Below are positions 13,753-25,900 of a stretch of DNA of 64,000 bases, one piece after another. How positions within the stretch are numbered: position 1 is the first letter of the stretch; every line of letters begins with the position of its first letter. The stretch spans positions 2,356,001 to 2,420,000 of the forward strand of contig JANTQA010000015.1 in the NCBI GenBank assembly GCA_027625915.1. The letters run 5' to 3'. Source of the DNA: Anaeramoeba flamelloides (Eukaryota > Metamonada > Anaeramoebidae). The position numbers and the translations under genes are program-made. The notes under the pieces were generated by a model. The model was not told the origin of the DNA. It ran no database searches and worked only from the letters and a program-made list of their open reading frames with translations.

Positions 13753-16700
13753 TTAAAGATTTAATTGTTTTTTTAAAGATTCAATTTGATTTGGTAAAGA
13801 AGATTTTTCGTTTAATTGGAAATATTGAACTGCATCTGATAAATCATCTATAACGAATTCTGGAAGAGAATCTGCGGTAAGTTCAAGTATGTCTGTGTAA
13901 AGATATTTGACAAACACTTCTAAAGATTCGATTGATTTTTCAGAAAAGTCTTTAACTTCATTTGTAGTTTGCACAATATTTTTAAACATACTTCTAAATA
14001 AACCAGATCTCGCGATTAAAATAAATTTGTGGATTGGCAATTCATCAAATTCCTCTTCTTCTGGTTCCTCGTCTTCCTCGTCTTCGTCTGAGTCCTCGTC
14101 TACCCTGACCATAATGTTAAAGTCTTTAGAATCTTCATCTTTATATAATTTTAAGAGATCATTTTCAATTGTCCTTTCTTTAGGGTTTATTTGATATTTT
14201 TGGAATAATTGTTCGGTTGCCTCGTTTTTAGTTAATTTGTCAGCATATATCCACTCTAATACCTTTTGCAAATCCTTTTTTGAAAATGTTGAAAATAATT
14301 CTCTCATATCTTGATTACACTCCGAACCTAATCTTGTTTTGATCCAAAACTTATGAACTTTCTTGCCTCCAAGTTCAAAATCAGTCGCAAATTCAGATTC
14401 TAATAATTCTAAGAGATCTTCTTGAATAACGCTTGAGGACAAATTTGTAAAAATACTATAATTATACCCTGCAAAGAATTCGGAATAATTTACATCAATT
14501 TTTCCTTGAATTTTCGCAGGTTTTCCGCTTGTTGATTTGTTTGTGGTTCCGGTCACATAAATGTCGCCGTTTGAACATAACATTGTGGAAAAATTATTAC
14601 CACAGGCAATATCAATAACGGGTTTGTCGTTGAAAAAGGTATGCTTTTTAAAGGTATTACAAGCAACCATCCCAAGATTATTAGCGTCGCCACAACCATA
14701 AAGTTCATTATCTTCAGTAAGCGCAAATGAAAAGGTGTAACCAGTTGTCATTTTTTTGATTTTAGAATTATCAAAAGGTAAGTTAATTTCTTTCGTTGTT
14801 TGAATTTCACTACTGTGACCAACACCCAAAGATCCATTTCCATTACTAAATTTTTTGTTTGTTTTTTTTGTTTTAAGTTTTTAATGAGAAATTTGACAAT
14901 TTTTAGGAAGAAAAAAAAAAAAATGATTTTATAAGCTGTTTGATGAATACATTTGCAATCGATATTTAATGTTTAGTATGTTTTAGAAAGTGGAATTGAT
15001 CGTTGGTAAATCTCACGAAATTTTATTAAGTGAGATCTTTGGAGAATGAAAAAAATTAAATATTTTTCCAAAATTTTTCTGTCTTTCTAAAAAATGTCTG
15101 AATTTTCCAGAGTCGTTTCTGTGATATCTAAAAATGAAAATGAAGGTTGCTAAAAACAGCTTTTTGAGAAAATTTAGTTCCTAGGTGAAAATGGAAAATT
15201 CGGGGACATTGTTGTTAAGTAACTTTTATTTTTTTTTGATTTGTGGGTTAGGTTGATGGGGTTATAAATTTTCATCTAAGAGATCAATTTGAAGGAAAAT
15301 TGTACAAATTTTGATAATATTCTTAGTCTTTTCCAAACAGGTTAAAATTTTGATAAAGGAATGAACATTCAGTTGTAATGTGTGGAATTCACCAAAATCC
15401 CAATTTTATTGAAAATAAAGATCATTTTTTATCGAAGGAATAAAAATTTTTTTTTTAAATACAAAACACTGAGTATTTTTAGAAAATTTTAATTAATAGA
15501 TCTTTAAAAGAAAAATTCCCTAAAAAGCTTTCCCCACACGTAACTTAAACTCAAATTTTCATGTTACTAAGTATTGGGTTTTGAGAGAAACAATACAAAT
15601 AAAAAAAATAAAAAAAAAAATTGTAACATGAAAATATGCCAAATGTTTTGGGAGTTTGGTAATAGGGATTCTGTTCAAAAATCAAATAGAGTAAATACTA
15701 TCCATGAAAGTGTTGATGGTAACTTCATTTAAAGAAAAAATAAAAATAACCAACACAGAGAAATTAAGACAAAAAAATAATTTATTTGGAAGAATTGTTT
15801 TGTTTTCTGAATACAACGAAACAATTCAAGAAATTCAACATTCAAAACTTATAGACAATGCGATCTTCTAAAGTTAGAGTTGTTTGTTGAAAGTGTTTGT
15901 CAATGATTGTCATTTTTAGGCTATAAAAAATTTCGGTTATTTTTCTTCTTTTTCATTCTCACATTTCATAAATAAGGGTGTTTAAAGTTTACGTATCTCA
16001 ATATTTTTTGTGAATTTTTCATTTAAAAAAACACATAAAATAATTTTTTGATCCAATTTGAGATGCCCATAAGCATGACTTTCACAATTTAAATGAGATT
16101 GGATCAGAAAGTTTTTTAGAGAATTTGGTAAATTGCAAAAGTAGTTGTTAATAAAATATGAGAATGATTATAAAGAAGAAAAAAAAAGAAAAGAAAGAGC
16201 AAAAATAATAAAACAAAAGATCTTGTCAAATTAAATCTATTTTACATAGCAAAGTATTAGCACGAAGATACGCAATGAAATAATACAATAAGTAGAGTTG
16301 AAGTGTATTCAAAAATGTATTATTCATTATTAAAAAACTGTTTGTAAGTTTTTTTATAGCTTTTAAGATTAAATTTTTTTTTCGTTTTTAATTCCAAATT
16401 GGAATGTTTTTAAATTTTTATTTCATATTGAAAATACAATAAAATAAAAATTGAATTCAACTGTAAGATTGTAATGCCTCAAAGTTGAATTCAACTAAGA
16501 TTCATTTGTACATCTATTTTGAAATTTTATTTACCCCAAAAATGTCATTTTGTATCGACTCAAGCGAGTTTTAAAAATCGTTGTAATACTAACAACAATA
16601 AATATAATAGCTTCAAGATTTTTATGTTGTGGAAGTGTTGACTGTATTGTAAATAAACTTTATTAACAAGGACAAAATGTTAATTAAAGCCATCGTTTTT

Positions 16701-16847
16701 TCTAACTTGAAATTTTGATTTTTATTTTTTCATTCTCGAAGTAAAAATTAGAAAGATAAAAAAAATTTCTAGTTGTTTATTTCGGATTTGATGAAAAAAA
16801 TTTTATGGTTTTGTTCTAAAAAAGGAAAAACTCCTCTAAACTGAATT

Positions 16848-16895
<48 letters not shown>

Positions 16896-17621
16896 AAACT
16901 TACTATCCGTGTCCTGTAATTTTCCCATCTAGAAATTTGATAAAAGTATTCCAACAAAAACCTGTCCAAGCCTTTTCAACTCCTTTATGAAAAACTGTTG
17001 GAACGTGGATGTTTGTTCTCGAGCCAGATCCAAGATCTCCATTTCTTTTCAGGTATTTGGTTTTAATGAAAAAAAATCAATCAAAAAAAAAAAAAGTAAA
17101 AAATATCAATAAAGTGAGAAAAAAATATAAAAAAAAAAAAAAAGAGAAAAGAATAAAAGAAGGTGGTAGACAAACCCAGCATGACCCCAACCGTATAAGT
17201 CCCCATTTTCAGCTAAAGCCATTGAAAAATAATTACCACAATACAGCTTTACTACATTTTTGTCATTCAGTGCCTCAATATTTTTTGGTGCATTAAGGGT
17301 TTCGCCACTTTTACCATGTCCCAAATTTCCTGTTGAAGTATCAGTTCCCCATGAATAGCATTTCCCAGAGGTAGACAGTGCTAAGTAATGCCCAGATCCC
17401 GCAACAACAGATTCAAATGTTTCATTTTCAACGTTAAAATTTGTTTTACTGGAACAGTCAAACAGTTTTCCTTCTTCGTCAACTGCAACAATTTTTGATG
17501 AAGAGGAACAAAAAGACTTGACGTTTTTGTCTTTGAAAAAGGTTGGGTGGCTTGGTTGATCGTAATTGCCAGAGCTATAAATTTGGGTCAGGTTTCCTTG
17601 TCCAAATACTAACCAATTCAT
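13753..17621 (-). CDS. RCC1-repeat/BTB-domain protein A, three exons
   Basis: Exons on the minus strand are 17621-17176, 17044-16904 and 14845-13753, giving 559 residues. The introns are 131 bases (donor GTTTGT) and 2058 bases (donor GTAAGT), both phase 2. The joins restore RCC1-type text such as GWGHAGNGDLGSGS and GHGYNGNGSLGVGH. Residues 1 to about 330 form a beta-propeller-like RCC1 region (blades marked by SWGTD, GWGHAG, GHGYNG, GCGDAN). Residues about 351-405 look like a worn first BTB fold (KVHKFWIKTRLG). Residues about 438-541 form a clearer BTB domain (PIHKFILIARSGLFRSMF, FVKYLYTD), interrupted by an acidic Asp/Glu tract at about 446-463. RCC1 propellers bind proteins or small GTPase systems, and BTB domains dimerise or recruit cullin-3; the actual partner is unknown. 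Start ATG 17621 heads the first RCC1 blade. Gene B (35431-39742) is a paralogue. The gene lies between inverted repeat arms. Confidence 0.9.
14846..16903 (-). other. 2.06-kb second intron of gene A
   Basis: The intron is bounded by donor GTAAGT (minus strand, 16903) and acceptor TTTAG (14846). It contains part of a foldback (about 15930-16200, arms including TTTTGATCCAATTTGAG and its worn complement), a repeat copy at 16484-16690 and a long A/T run next to the donor. No nested gene was recognised. Confidence 0.8.
16484..16690. repeat. Dispersed repeat, copy 1 (intronic)
   Basis: This block resembles 21664-21865 in the same orientation. Both begin GTTGAATTCAACT, and both contain CTAACAA followed by AATAAATA and end near AATAAACTTT. 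Divergence is substantial, so the copies are old. The family is unknown. Confidence 0.55.
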
Positions 17622-18354
17622 TTTATATTTATCAAATAATTTAAAAAAAATGATAATTTATTATCAAATCCTACAAAAAGTAACAAGAAAAAAGTAAAAT
17701 TTATGAAACAGAAAACCTTTTTTAGAGAGTGGACACCCAACTCCATCAAAATCTGAAAATGATAAATTGAAGGATAGTTGTTAAAAAATCAATAATTTTG
17801 ATTATTTTATTTGTGATTTATTAAGAGTGTAATTGGGAAACTTAAATTGATTAATTCAAAGAGTGTAGTCAATGTGTTGAAATTCAGGAAGGTTTATAAT
17901 TATACTTTTTTCTTTTTATCGTGTTTTGGTGTTTGCTGTTATCAAAATAACCTCATCAGACAAGTTTAACCCATATTTTTTAAAAAAAAATAATTTATAT
18001 TTCTAGAAGAATAATCCTCAAATGATCACAGAAACTAAAAATAAATCATAAGTAAGTATTGGTGTTGGTTCTACATTCTCTATTATTAAAAATGAATTCA
18101 TAAATGAAGGATCAAATTGTGGACTTTTTCTCAAAAAAAGAGGGTCAATTTAGAAGAAAATAATTACTTAAACACTAAAACCAAAGATATCTTCAAAAAA
18201 AAAGAGATAATTTTCAACAACTTACATTCCAAATTTCAATTTTTCTTCATAGATCAAGGAGCTAACCTTAAAAATTGATTCGAAATTAGGTATAATGTTT
18301 GGACGGTGCTCAATAAGATGTTGTATTGAAAGAAGAAAGAAAAAAACAATAATT
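17622..18354. other. Upstream region of gene A
   Basis: This A+T-rich interval lies upstream of the gene A start codon and should hold its promoter. No specific element could be named and no other gene was recognised. Confidence 0.5.
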
Positions 18355-18905
18355 TTGTTTAAATAAATCTTTTCTACACAATCTTCAAAAAAGTATGTAA
18401 ATATACAAAATAATTAACTACTATTTTTTGTTTCTTGCTAATCATTCAATTTTATTTTAGTATTGTATTACATAAATAAAAGATATTAAATTTTCGGATC
18501 TTGATTTTATCTGATATTTTTTAGGAGTAATATATAGTGTTTATTATTTTCTTTTTAATCGAAAAAACACGTTTCCATAACCTTATTAATTTCAACAAAT
18601 TTTAAGTAGAATTGAAAACATATAAATACTTTTGATTATTTAAAAAATAATTAGTACCCTTTCCATATTTGCAGTTTTTTATTGAAATTGGTCTTACATT
18701 GTTTTCTCCAAAAAAATGAAATTTTTTTTTCATTTTTTGGAAATATTTCATCTGAAATATTTTGAAATAAATACATTAGTCATTGATTCAATTGGTATTA
18801 ATATTAAACTTAATTTAATATTGTCAATTAACGAATAGTACCACTAAAATATATGATTTTTTATGAAATGTAAAAAAAAAAAATGCCCCACTTTTTTGAA
18901 AAAAC
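18355..18905. repeat. Right inverted arm flanking RCC1/BTB gene A
   Basis: This is the inverted counterpart of 12220-12755. The two arms sit about 0.9 kb and 0.75 kb outside gene A on either side and point toward each other. Confidence 0.75.
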
Positions 18906-19730
18906 CTAATAGTAATATAAGAATTATTGATAGAATAGGGGTCTTGGTTTAAAACGATAACAAAAAATAAGTAACAACAGAATAAAAAACCTTTTATGTT
19001 TCAATTTAATATCTACTATTATTCCTGACTCTAATTAATTTTAAAAGGAAAATACCTGAAATGTAAAAAAAAAAAAATTAGTACTAGGAATGGAATTTAT
19101 TTTAAATTTTTAATAATTTTTACTAATTATATGGAATTTTTTTTTTTTTCAAGTTAAAAATTGTCATTTAAGGGTTTACATTATTTTTTTTGAGAACAAT
19201 TATCTATGTAATCTTTCATTTTTGAATTTATTTTGATAATAATAATACTTCAAAAAACCGTTGCCTTTCTTTACTGTTTTGATTTGGGAACACCCCCCTT
19301 GTTGTAATTTGAGTTCAGCCCGGAATAATAATAAAAAAAAACGATATTGTTTGAAGTAATATAAGATGATATTGTTGAGTTCGAAAAAAAAGAATGATAT
19401 GATCTTTTGCCCATATCAGTATCATTGTTTAAGTTTGGAAGAAGATCCCTGTAAAGAATTAGAATGTTTTATTTTATTATTTTTTTTTGAATAAACAAAA
19501 TCAACCTAGTTCTTGTTTATTTTTCGAACCCAGGATCTTACTTTAAATGATGTATACTAAACAAGAAAGAAATTAAACACTAATTTGATGTTTTTAATGG
19601 TACGTTGAATAACTTTTTCTCCAAATCATCTTTTTCTCTTGCGGTGAAGTTATCGAAAACACCATATTCAAATTTTATATTTTCATCATTTGGAGACAAA
19701 CCCTTGTTTAAATATGAGAGAAGAATCGAA
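18906..19730. other. Gene-free stretch
   Basis: A+T-rich sequence without a supported gene. A short C+G-richer patch (AACACCCCCCTTGTTG near 19290) could not be tied to any feature. Confidence 0.5.
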
Positions 19731-20262
19731 ACCCCATTCCAAAAATTTGGACATACCCAAAATCAAAAATAGGCAAAAAAAAAACCCAATTTATTATATT
19801 TTTTCAAACCTAATATAAAACAACATTTAAGTTACCCAGTTTTAATGTTTTTATCAATAATCATTTTAATCCAAATCAAAGATAAAAATATAAAACTCAA
19901 AAATAAAAACAAGTGTGTCCAAAATAATGAAACGAGCTGAACAAAATATGTATTGGTAAATTTGTTGAAATTTCACCAACAATTGTTGATCGATCAAATG
20001 ATAAGATACCATCAACCTATTGTATGTTAATTTTCTATTTAACAAACTCACACTAACCGTCTAGCAACCATTGAAAAAAAATTTCAGATCTAACGAAACA
20101 GATTACGTAAATGCAAAAAAATAAATGAAAACAAAACAAATAAGACAAGAAATGAAATAGTTTGTAAAATCAAAATTCTTTTCATATTAAATTTAAAGTG
20201 TGGTGTTGATGTTCTTTCAACTGTTTAAACTATGTTCAAATTTTTGGAATATAGTTTAGATC
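19731..20262. repeat. 530-base dispersed repeat, copy 1
   Basis: The block is repeated in inverted orientation at 32463-32993. Shared landmarks include GATCGATCAA(A)TGATAAGATACCATCAA, TCAGATCTAACGAAACA and CCAAAATAATGAAACGAG. Neither copy keeps a long reading frame. It may be a piece of a transposable element, but no family can be named. Confidence 0.75.
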
Positions 20263-20750
20263 GACCCTTTCAATAGTTTTTATTTCCTCTTTCTTTATCC
20301 GCGTATTAGGACATTTCCAAAAACTATCAAATATCAAATTGTACATAGCCGAGTGGCTTTAACAGTGACTTATTTTGAACCCTCCTTTGATATTTCTCAA
20401 TGCGAGATTTTTTTATTTGAAATTTAATAGGGATATTATTCAGATGATTCTTTTGGTTTTTTATCAATTTTGATAACTTCCTTTTCTTTGGGTTTATTTT
20501 TTCACAATATACCACGTACATAAAAAAGGACAATCAAATAATAAAGTTTTATAAACCCTAATCTATTTCTTTGGAAAATAATAAAAACAAAAAAAAAAAG
20601 ATTGGAAAAGTAATACCAAGATTTTTTATTTCAACACTCGTAGTAAAAAAAAATTGTTATTATTTCATTTATAATTGTTTTTTCTTGTTTTGAAATCCTT
20701 TCTAAACAGTTTATTTTTTCTTTTTTCCCAGAAAAAAAGAGAACATATTT

Positions 20751-20786
<36 letters not shown>

Positions 20787-20997
20787 TGGGATTTCACGAT
20801 CCTGAAAACCTTTTTTTTTTAAAATTAAACATTTTTTAATTTTTTACTTTTTGATAACTTTACTTATTTTAAACACTATTGATTAATTAAGATCTTTGAT
20901 CAAAAATTATTTTTCGATGTATTTTCCAATTAAAGTTAGAAAATTCAATTTTTCCAGGTTCTATTAAGATTTTTTCAAATTTAATTGTAAAAAAATC

Positions 20998-21038
<41 letters not shown>

Positions 21039-21486
21039 CATGATAGAGCTCATTTTATGATATATTTTAAAATTATTTTTTAATTTAATGAATATCTTTC
21101 AAACTGATAAAAAATTATTTTGACTATTAAAGAATTATTTATTGATATAAATTGAAAAAAATATTTTTTTTTTGATTTTTACTTTTAGGTTTTTTTAATT
21201 TTTGAAATAAATAGAAAATTTATAAAAATTTTCGGTTTATTTCAAAAAGGAAAAAAACCGATGTTAGCTTTTCCAGAATTAAAAAGAATGGATAAAAATC
21301 TTTGATTTTACCGAATTCTTTTAAATTCTGGAAAAGCTAGGCACTTGGCGGACACTTAATGTTAGGTTTTCCATAATTCAAAATAATTGAGTAAAATCAA
21401 AGATTTTTCTCCATTCTTTCGATTTTTCGATAATAAACACACCCGGCGTAAAATTTCCTGAGTTTTTTCAGAATTTAAAAGAATAG

Positions 21487-21521
<35 letters not shown>

Positions 21522-22922
21522 TTTACTTGATTCAAATGAATCCTGAAAATCTAGGACCCTGATAATAATTATCATAACGATTTTTTTCGCTATTTTAATT
21601 TTATGAGATAAGTAAAAAAATTTCAAAATAATTTATTATAATTTATCAAAGTAAATATCTCCGAGTTGAATTCAACTATAATTCATTCTTCAGTTTATTT
21701 GGGTTTTTTTACATGAAAAAAAGCTTATTTTCGCAACTCAGAACTTTTAAAAAAGTTGGTTAAACTAACAATAATAAATACAATACCCCATGTATTTGGA
21801 GTTATGAAATTATGATTCCATTTTGAATAAACTTTTTTGTTCAGTATGAAAGGTTAATAAACGCATTATTATTATCTAAATAAATTTTTTTAATTTTATC
21901 TTTTTATACTAGTTTTTTTATTAATAAAAACTAAAAACAAAATAATTTGGTTCTTGAAATTGTTTTTTAAACAAAGTTTGATTATTTACACCATTTCCAA
22001 CCTTTCTAGTCAAAAAGAAAAAACATTTTATTCAGCCCCAAGTAAACAAATATTATGGCTCATTCATCCAAAAAATCTATTGAAAATAATGTAAAAAAAA
22101 AGAATAAATGCATATAACAAAATCTTGAAAAAATCTCACAAAAAAATACAGTTAGTCTCACTTTTATAGAACAAACTCACTAAGTAACAAAAATTCAAAT
22201 TAAAGCACCATTTACAAGATTTTTTTCACAAATTATATTTAACGAATTCAAATTTTTGTACCAAAATTTATATTTGATTCTACCTGAATTCTTGTTCAAA
22301 AATATGTTCAAAAAAAGTTGTACTAATTATAGTTAAGGTCTTTAAAAATTTTGATAAAAAAATTTTAAAAAGTTAAATTAATATTTTATATATATATATA
22401 TGTTTACGTAGGATTAAAAAGAAGAATATCCAATATTTTAGAAACTTGGCCTAACAACACAATTATTTTCCAAAATTTTTTTTCATTAACACTAAAATCA
22501 ACTTTCTAATTCTCATCTCCAACTTTTTCAAAATCTATATCATTATCAAAATTTGATATATATATATATAAATCACGGCAGTGTCTACTAAAAAGTAATT
22601 AATATAGTAATTGAGAATCCCATCAAAAGTGAGGAATAAAAAAAAAACAATATGAAGTTTTTTTAAAAAAATTCAATAAAATAATAATTTAGGAGATTAA
22701 AAAATATTAAACTCTCCAAATTATTTTTTTCTTTTTTGAATTACCTTTCGTCTGCTTTCTATTTCCAAAACACCATATATTTCAATAGTAAAAAAGATAT
22801 GAAAAAATTAAGTTTTCGTTTCCTATACTAAAAAATAATTCAAAAACAATAAAAAAAATATTCAAAAAAGAAAAAAAAGAAAAAAAAAAAAAAAAAAAAA
22901 TGAAATTATGGTTCTCCTTAAA
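20263..22922. other. Gene-free stretch with AT microsatellites and small hairpins
   Basis: AT repeats lie at about 20757-20782, 21000-21035, 21491-21519 and 22388-22400. Two adjacent hairpins span about 21189-21345 (arms such as GGTTTTTTT and AGCTTTTCCAGAATT with their complements). A decayed sequence near 22150-22260 begins ACAGTTAGTCTCACTTTTA and may be an old relative of the 197-base MITE. A tRNA A-box-like string near 20337 has no matching stems. No gene was recognised. Confidence 0.55.
21664..21865. repeat. Dispersed repeat, copy 2
   Basis: Same-orientation relative of 16484-16690 (GTTGAATTCAACT at the left end, AATAAACTTTTTTGTT near the right end). It is diverged and non-coding as far as can be seen. 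Confidence 0.55.
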
Positions 22923-25900
22923 TTATTTTTTCCTTTTCTTTTTAGTGGGTGAAAAAACTGAAAAATTAGATTCAGAAGCGACACCTAATAAAAGACGATA
23001 AGGGTGGAATTTAATTTTTTTAATATTGCCAATTTTGGAAGTGGAAAAGGTATTATAATTTCTAAATCTCGATATGAGGTTAGAATTCCAATCATATATT
23101 AGTATACCTTCTTTTTTAGTTGATGTTGCAAAAACGTTTAACCAATTGTGCTGGTCAAAGGATAGCAAATTACCAGATTTACCAGGAAGGAAAGAGCGAT
23201 AATCTTGTATTTTTCTTAGATCCCAAAAGATTATCAATCTATTTTCCGAAGCCGAAACAATTGAATAAGGGTGGAATTTCGGGAAGCACAAATTAATTAA
23301 GCACGACTCGTGTTCGTTTCCTTGGAAAATTGGCTGAGAATTTGATTGTTGTCTTATATCAAATTGATTTATTGATCCGTCGACACTGCCAACAAAAATG
23401 TTGTTTTGGTCATACCATTTTAAGCAGGTGATTGGCTTCATTGCATCGATCTTAAATTGGCATCTAATTTTTTGGGATTGTACATCCCATACCTTTATTT
23501 TTTTGGAATCGCCACCAATGGCCAACAATCCATTTTGCTGGTTCCAACTCGTTTTAATACCAATTACCCTATTGCTATTTTTATTTTTATTTTTATTATT
23601 ATTCGTGTTATTTTTATGCTTATGATTTTTAATTTCATGAAAGGCATCCCACGAGGTAACTATTTCCTTATATTCGATATTTTTTTGATATTCGTTTAAA
23701 GAGGAAAACGATGAAACAGTATGATCAGATGATGCCAATAATGGCGATGCGGTTTTTATGTTTGATGGCAAATTGGCATTAATTGATGATGACGACAATG
23801 ATGATGATGACAACGACGCCGACGACGAAGACAACGATGACGGTAATGTCCCCGCTGTATTGGTCTGTGATAACAATGATGGTGATGATGATGCTGATAA
23901 AGTGGATTTTGATGTGGATGTTGAAGGCAATGACGTTGGCGTTGGAAATGATAATAAGGATTGTGATGACGTTGATGATAAGAAGTTGTTTCCTGATTTT
24001 AAAGTGCCCGACGATTCAAGTTTAAACGTTCTTAAACCCGGAATACCAAAATTTGAAAGCAATGAACAGGTGCCAATCGATTTTATCGGATTAGGTGAAA
24101 TCATTTCGTTTGAGAAAACTTTTATAACACCATCATCATGAGCCGCTAGTAGCATCGAATCATTTTCTTGATTAATTAATTCAATTGAAGTAATTTTTTT
24201 TTGATTGCTTGTTTTTTTTTTATTATTATTAACCCTTTTTAAAGATTTCTTACCAATTTTACCAATCACTTTACCAGAGCCATCTTCTAAATCACAAATT
24301 GCAATTTCTTTGTTCCCATTTGTGCAATAAACTAAAGAGTCAAAATTATGAAAAACAAAATCATCTAAATTATTTAAAACCGACGGGATAAATTTTACTT
24401 GTTGATTGAATTGTATTGTATTGGTATTTATTTGTGGGATCATAGATGCGGCCACATTTTTTGTTTTTTTAATAATCTGCTTTTTCCATTTTTTTTGATG
24501 ATATTTATAATGTGGTGAAATGTTTTGTTGTTGCGTTTTGCCTTGTTGGTTCTGCTTCTTCTGTTGCTCTTGCCCTTGCTGTTGCTGTTGTTGCTGTTGT
24601 TGCTGTTTTCTTTGTGGAAATTGTAATTCTTCATCATCATTTTCACCCACCTCATCATCATCATCACCACCATCACCGCCACCACTACCATCGCCATCAT
24701 GTATTTGTGTTTGCTTCTGTTGTTGTCCCATTTGATGAAAGGTCAAATCATTTTTCTTTTTCATTCGATCTTTTAAACCAATCTCTTTGTTTTTTTGATT
24801 AAAATTGAGTTTGCCTTCACCATTATAACTGTCTATTAATTTACCTTCTTCATTTTTATAAGGATTATTAAAAAAAATTTTATTATTCCCTTGCTTTAAT
24901 TTGTCGAGATTATTTTTTTTATATTTCAAAAAATCATATTTTTTTCCAAAATTCTGCTGATTCATAACCAAATTAATAACAGTCGAGGTATTAGAAAATA
25001 TTGGGCTTGATCTATAATTTTTATTTTGTTCGATAATATTACTAAAATTTAATTTTTCCTTAATAATTATAGAGTCTTCAGAAGGCAATTCATATTCTAA
25101 ATTTTCAATTTCATCATCATTCTCTTCAATACAAATTAATGGTTTTAAATATTCGTTAATGCAAAATAAAAAAATTTTTGAATGGTTAATTTTTAATAGA
25201 TTATTAAGACAAATTTTCTTTTTCTTTTCCCTTTTCATTTTATTCCCCTTCAAAGGTAAAGATTGATTTCTCTTCCCAGAATCTTTCGCCACATTTATCA
25301 AACTAACAAAATCTTCTCTCCCTTTTGATTGTTTAACAAGTGGCTTTTCTTTTTTCTTTTTCTTTTTGATACTTCGATTGGATAAATTTTCATTTTGATC
25401 TAATTTTTTTAATTGTTCTTTATTAACTTTTTTTATATTTTTGTTTTTATTTTTATTTTGTTTTAATTTTTTATATTCCCTTTCAAATGGCGAATTAAAC
25501 AATATTTCTTGAATGGTAAAATTATATCTTGATTGTGTAAAATTTTTTATATTGTGCAATTTAAAGCTATTTTCCATCATATTGTCTTGATTTAAATTAT
25601 TATTCATCTGATTATCGTTTAATTTTTGAAAAAGTATTGAAAATTCTTGTGAAAAGTTGTTATAATTAATTTCCTGTCTGTATTCATCCCAAAAAAATAA
25701 AAAGTGCTTTGTAATTTCCGTTGAAAGATATTTCAGAATTGGATAGGAATCATTACATAATTTTAATAAACAATTCCAAAAACAATTACTAATTAATAAA
25801 TCTAAATTATTTTTATATTTTTCAAATTCAATTTCCTTTTGTTTTTGTTTTTGTTTATGCTTTTCATTTTGTTTATGCTTTTGATTCTGCTTTTGCTTGG

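Noticed and set aside
20333-20400. tRNA-like TAGCCGAGTGG string
   Set aside because: The D stem does not close and there is no B box or T arm downstream, so it is a chance match or a very old fragment.
23758-24802. Plus-strand Asp-rich, His-rich and Cys-rich frames
   Set aside because: They are antisense shadows of Ser/Asn/Gln low-complexity runs in the Raptor gene.
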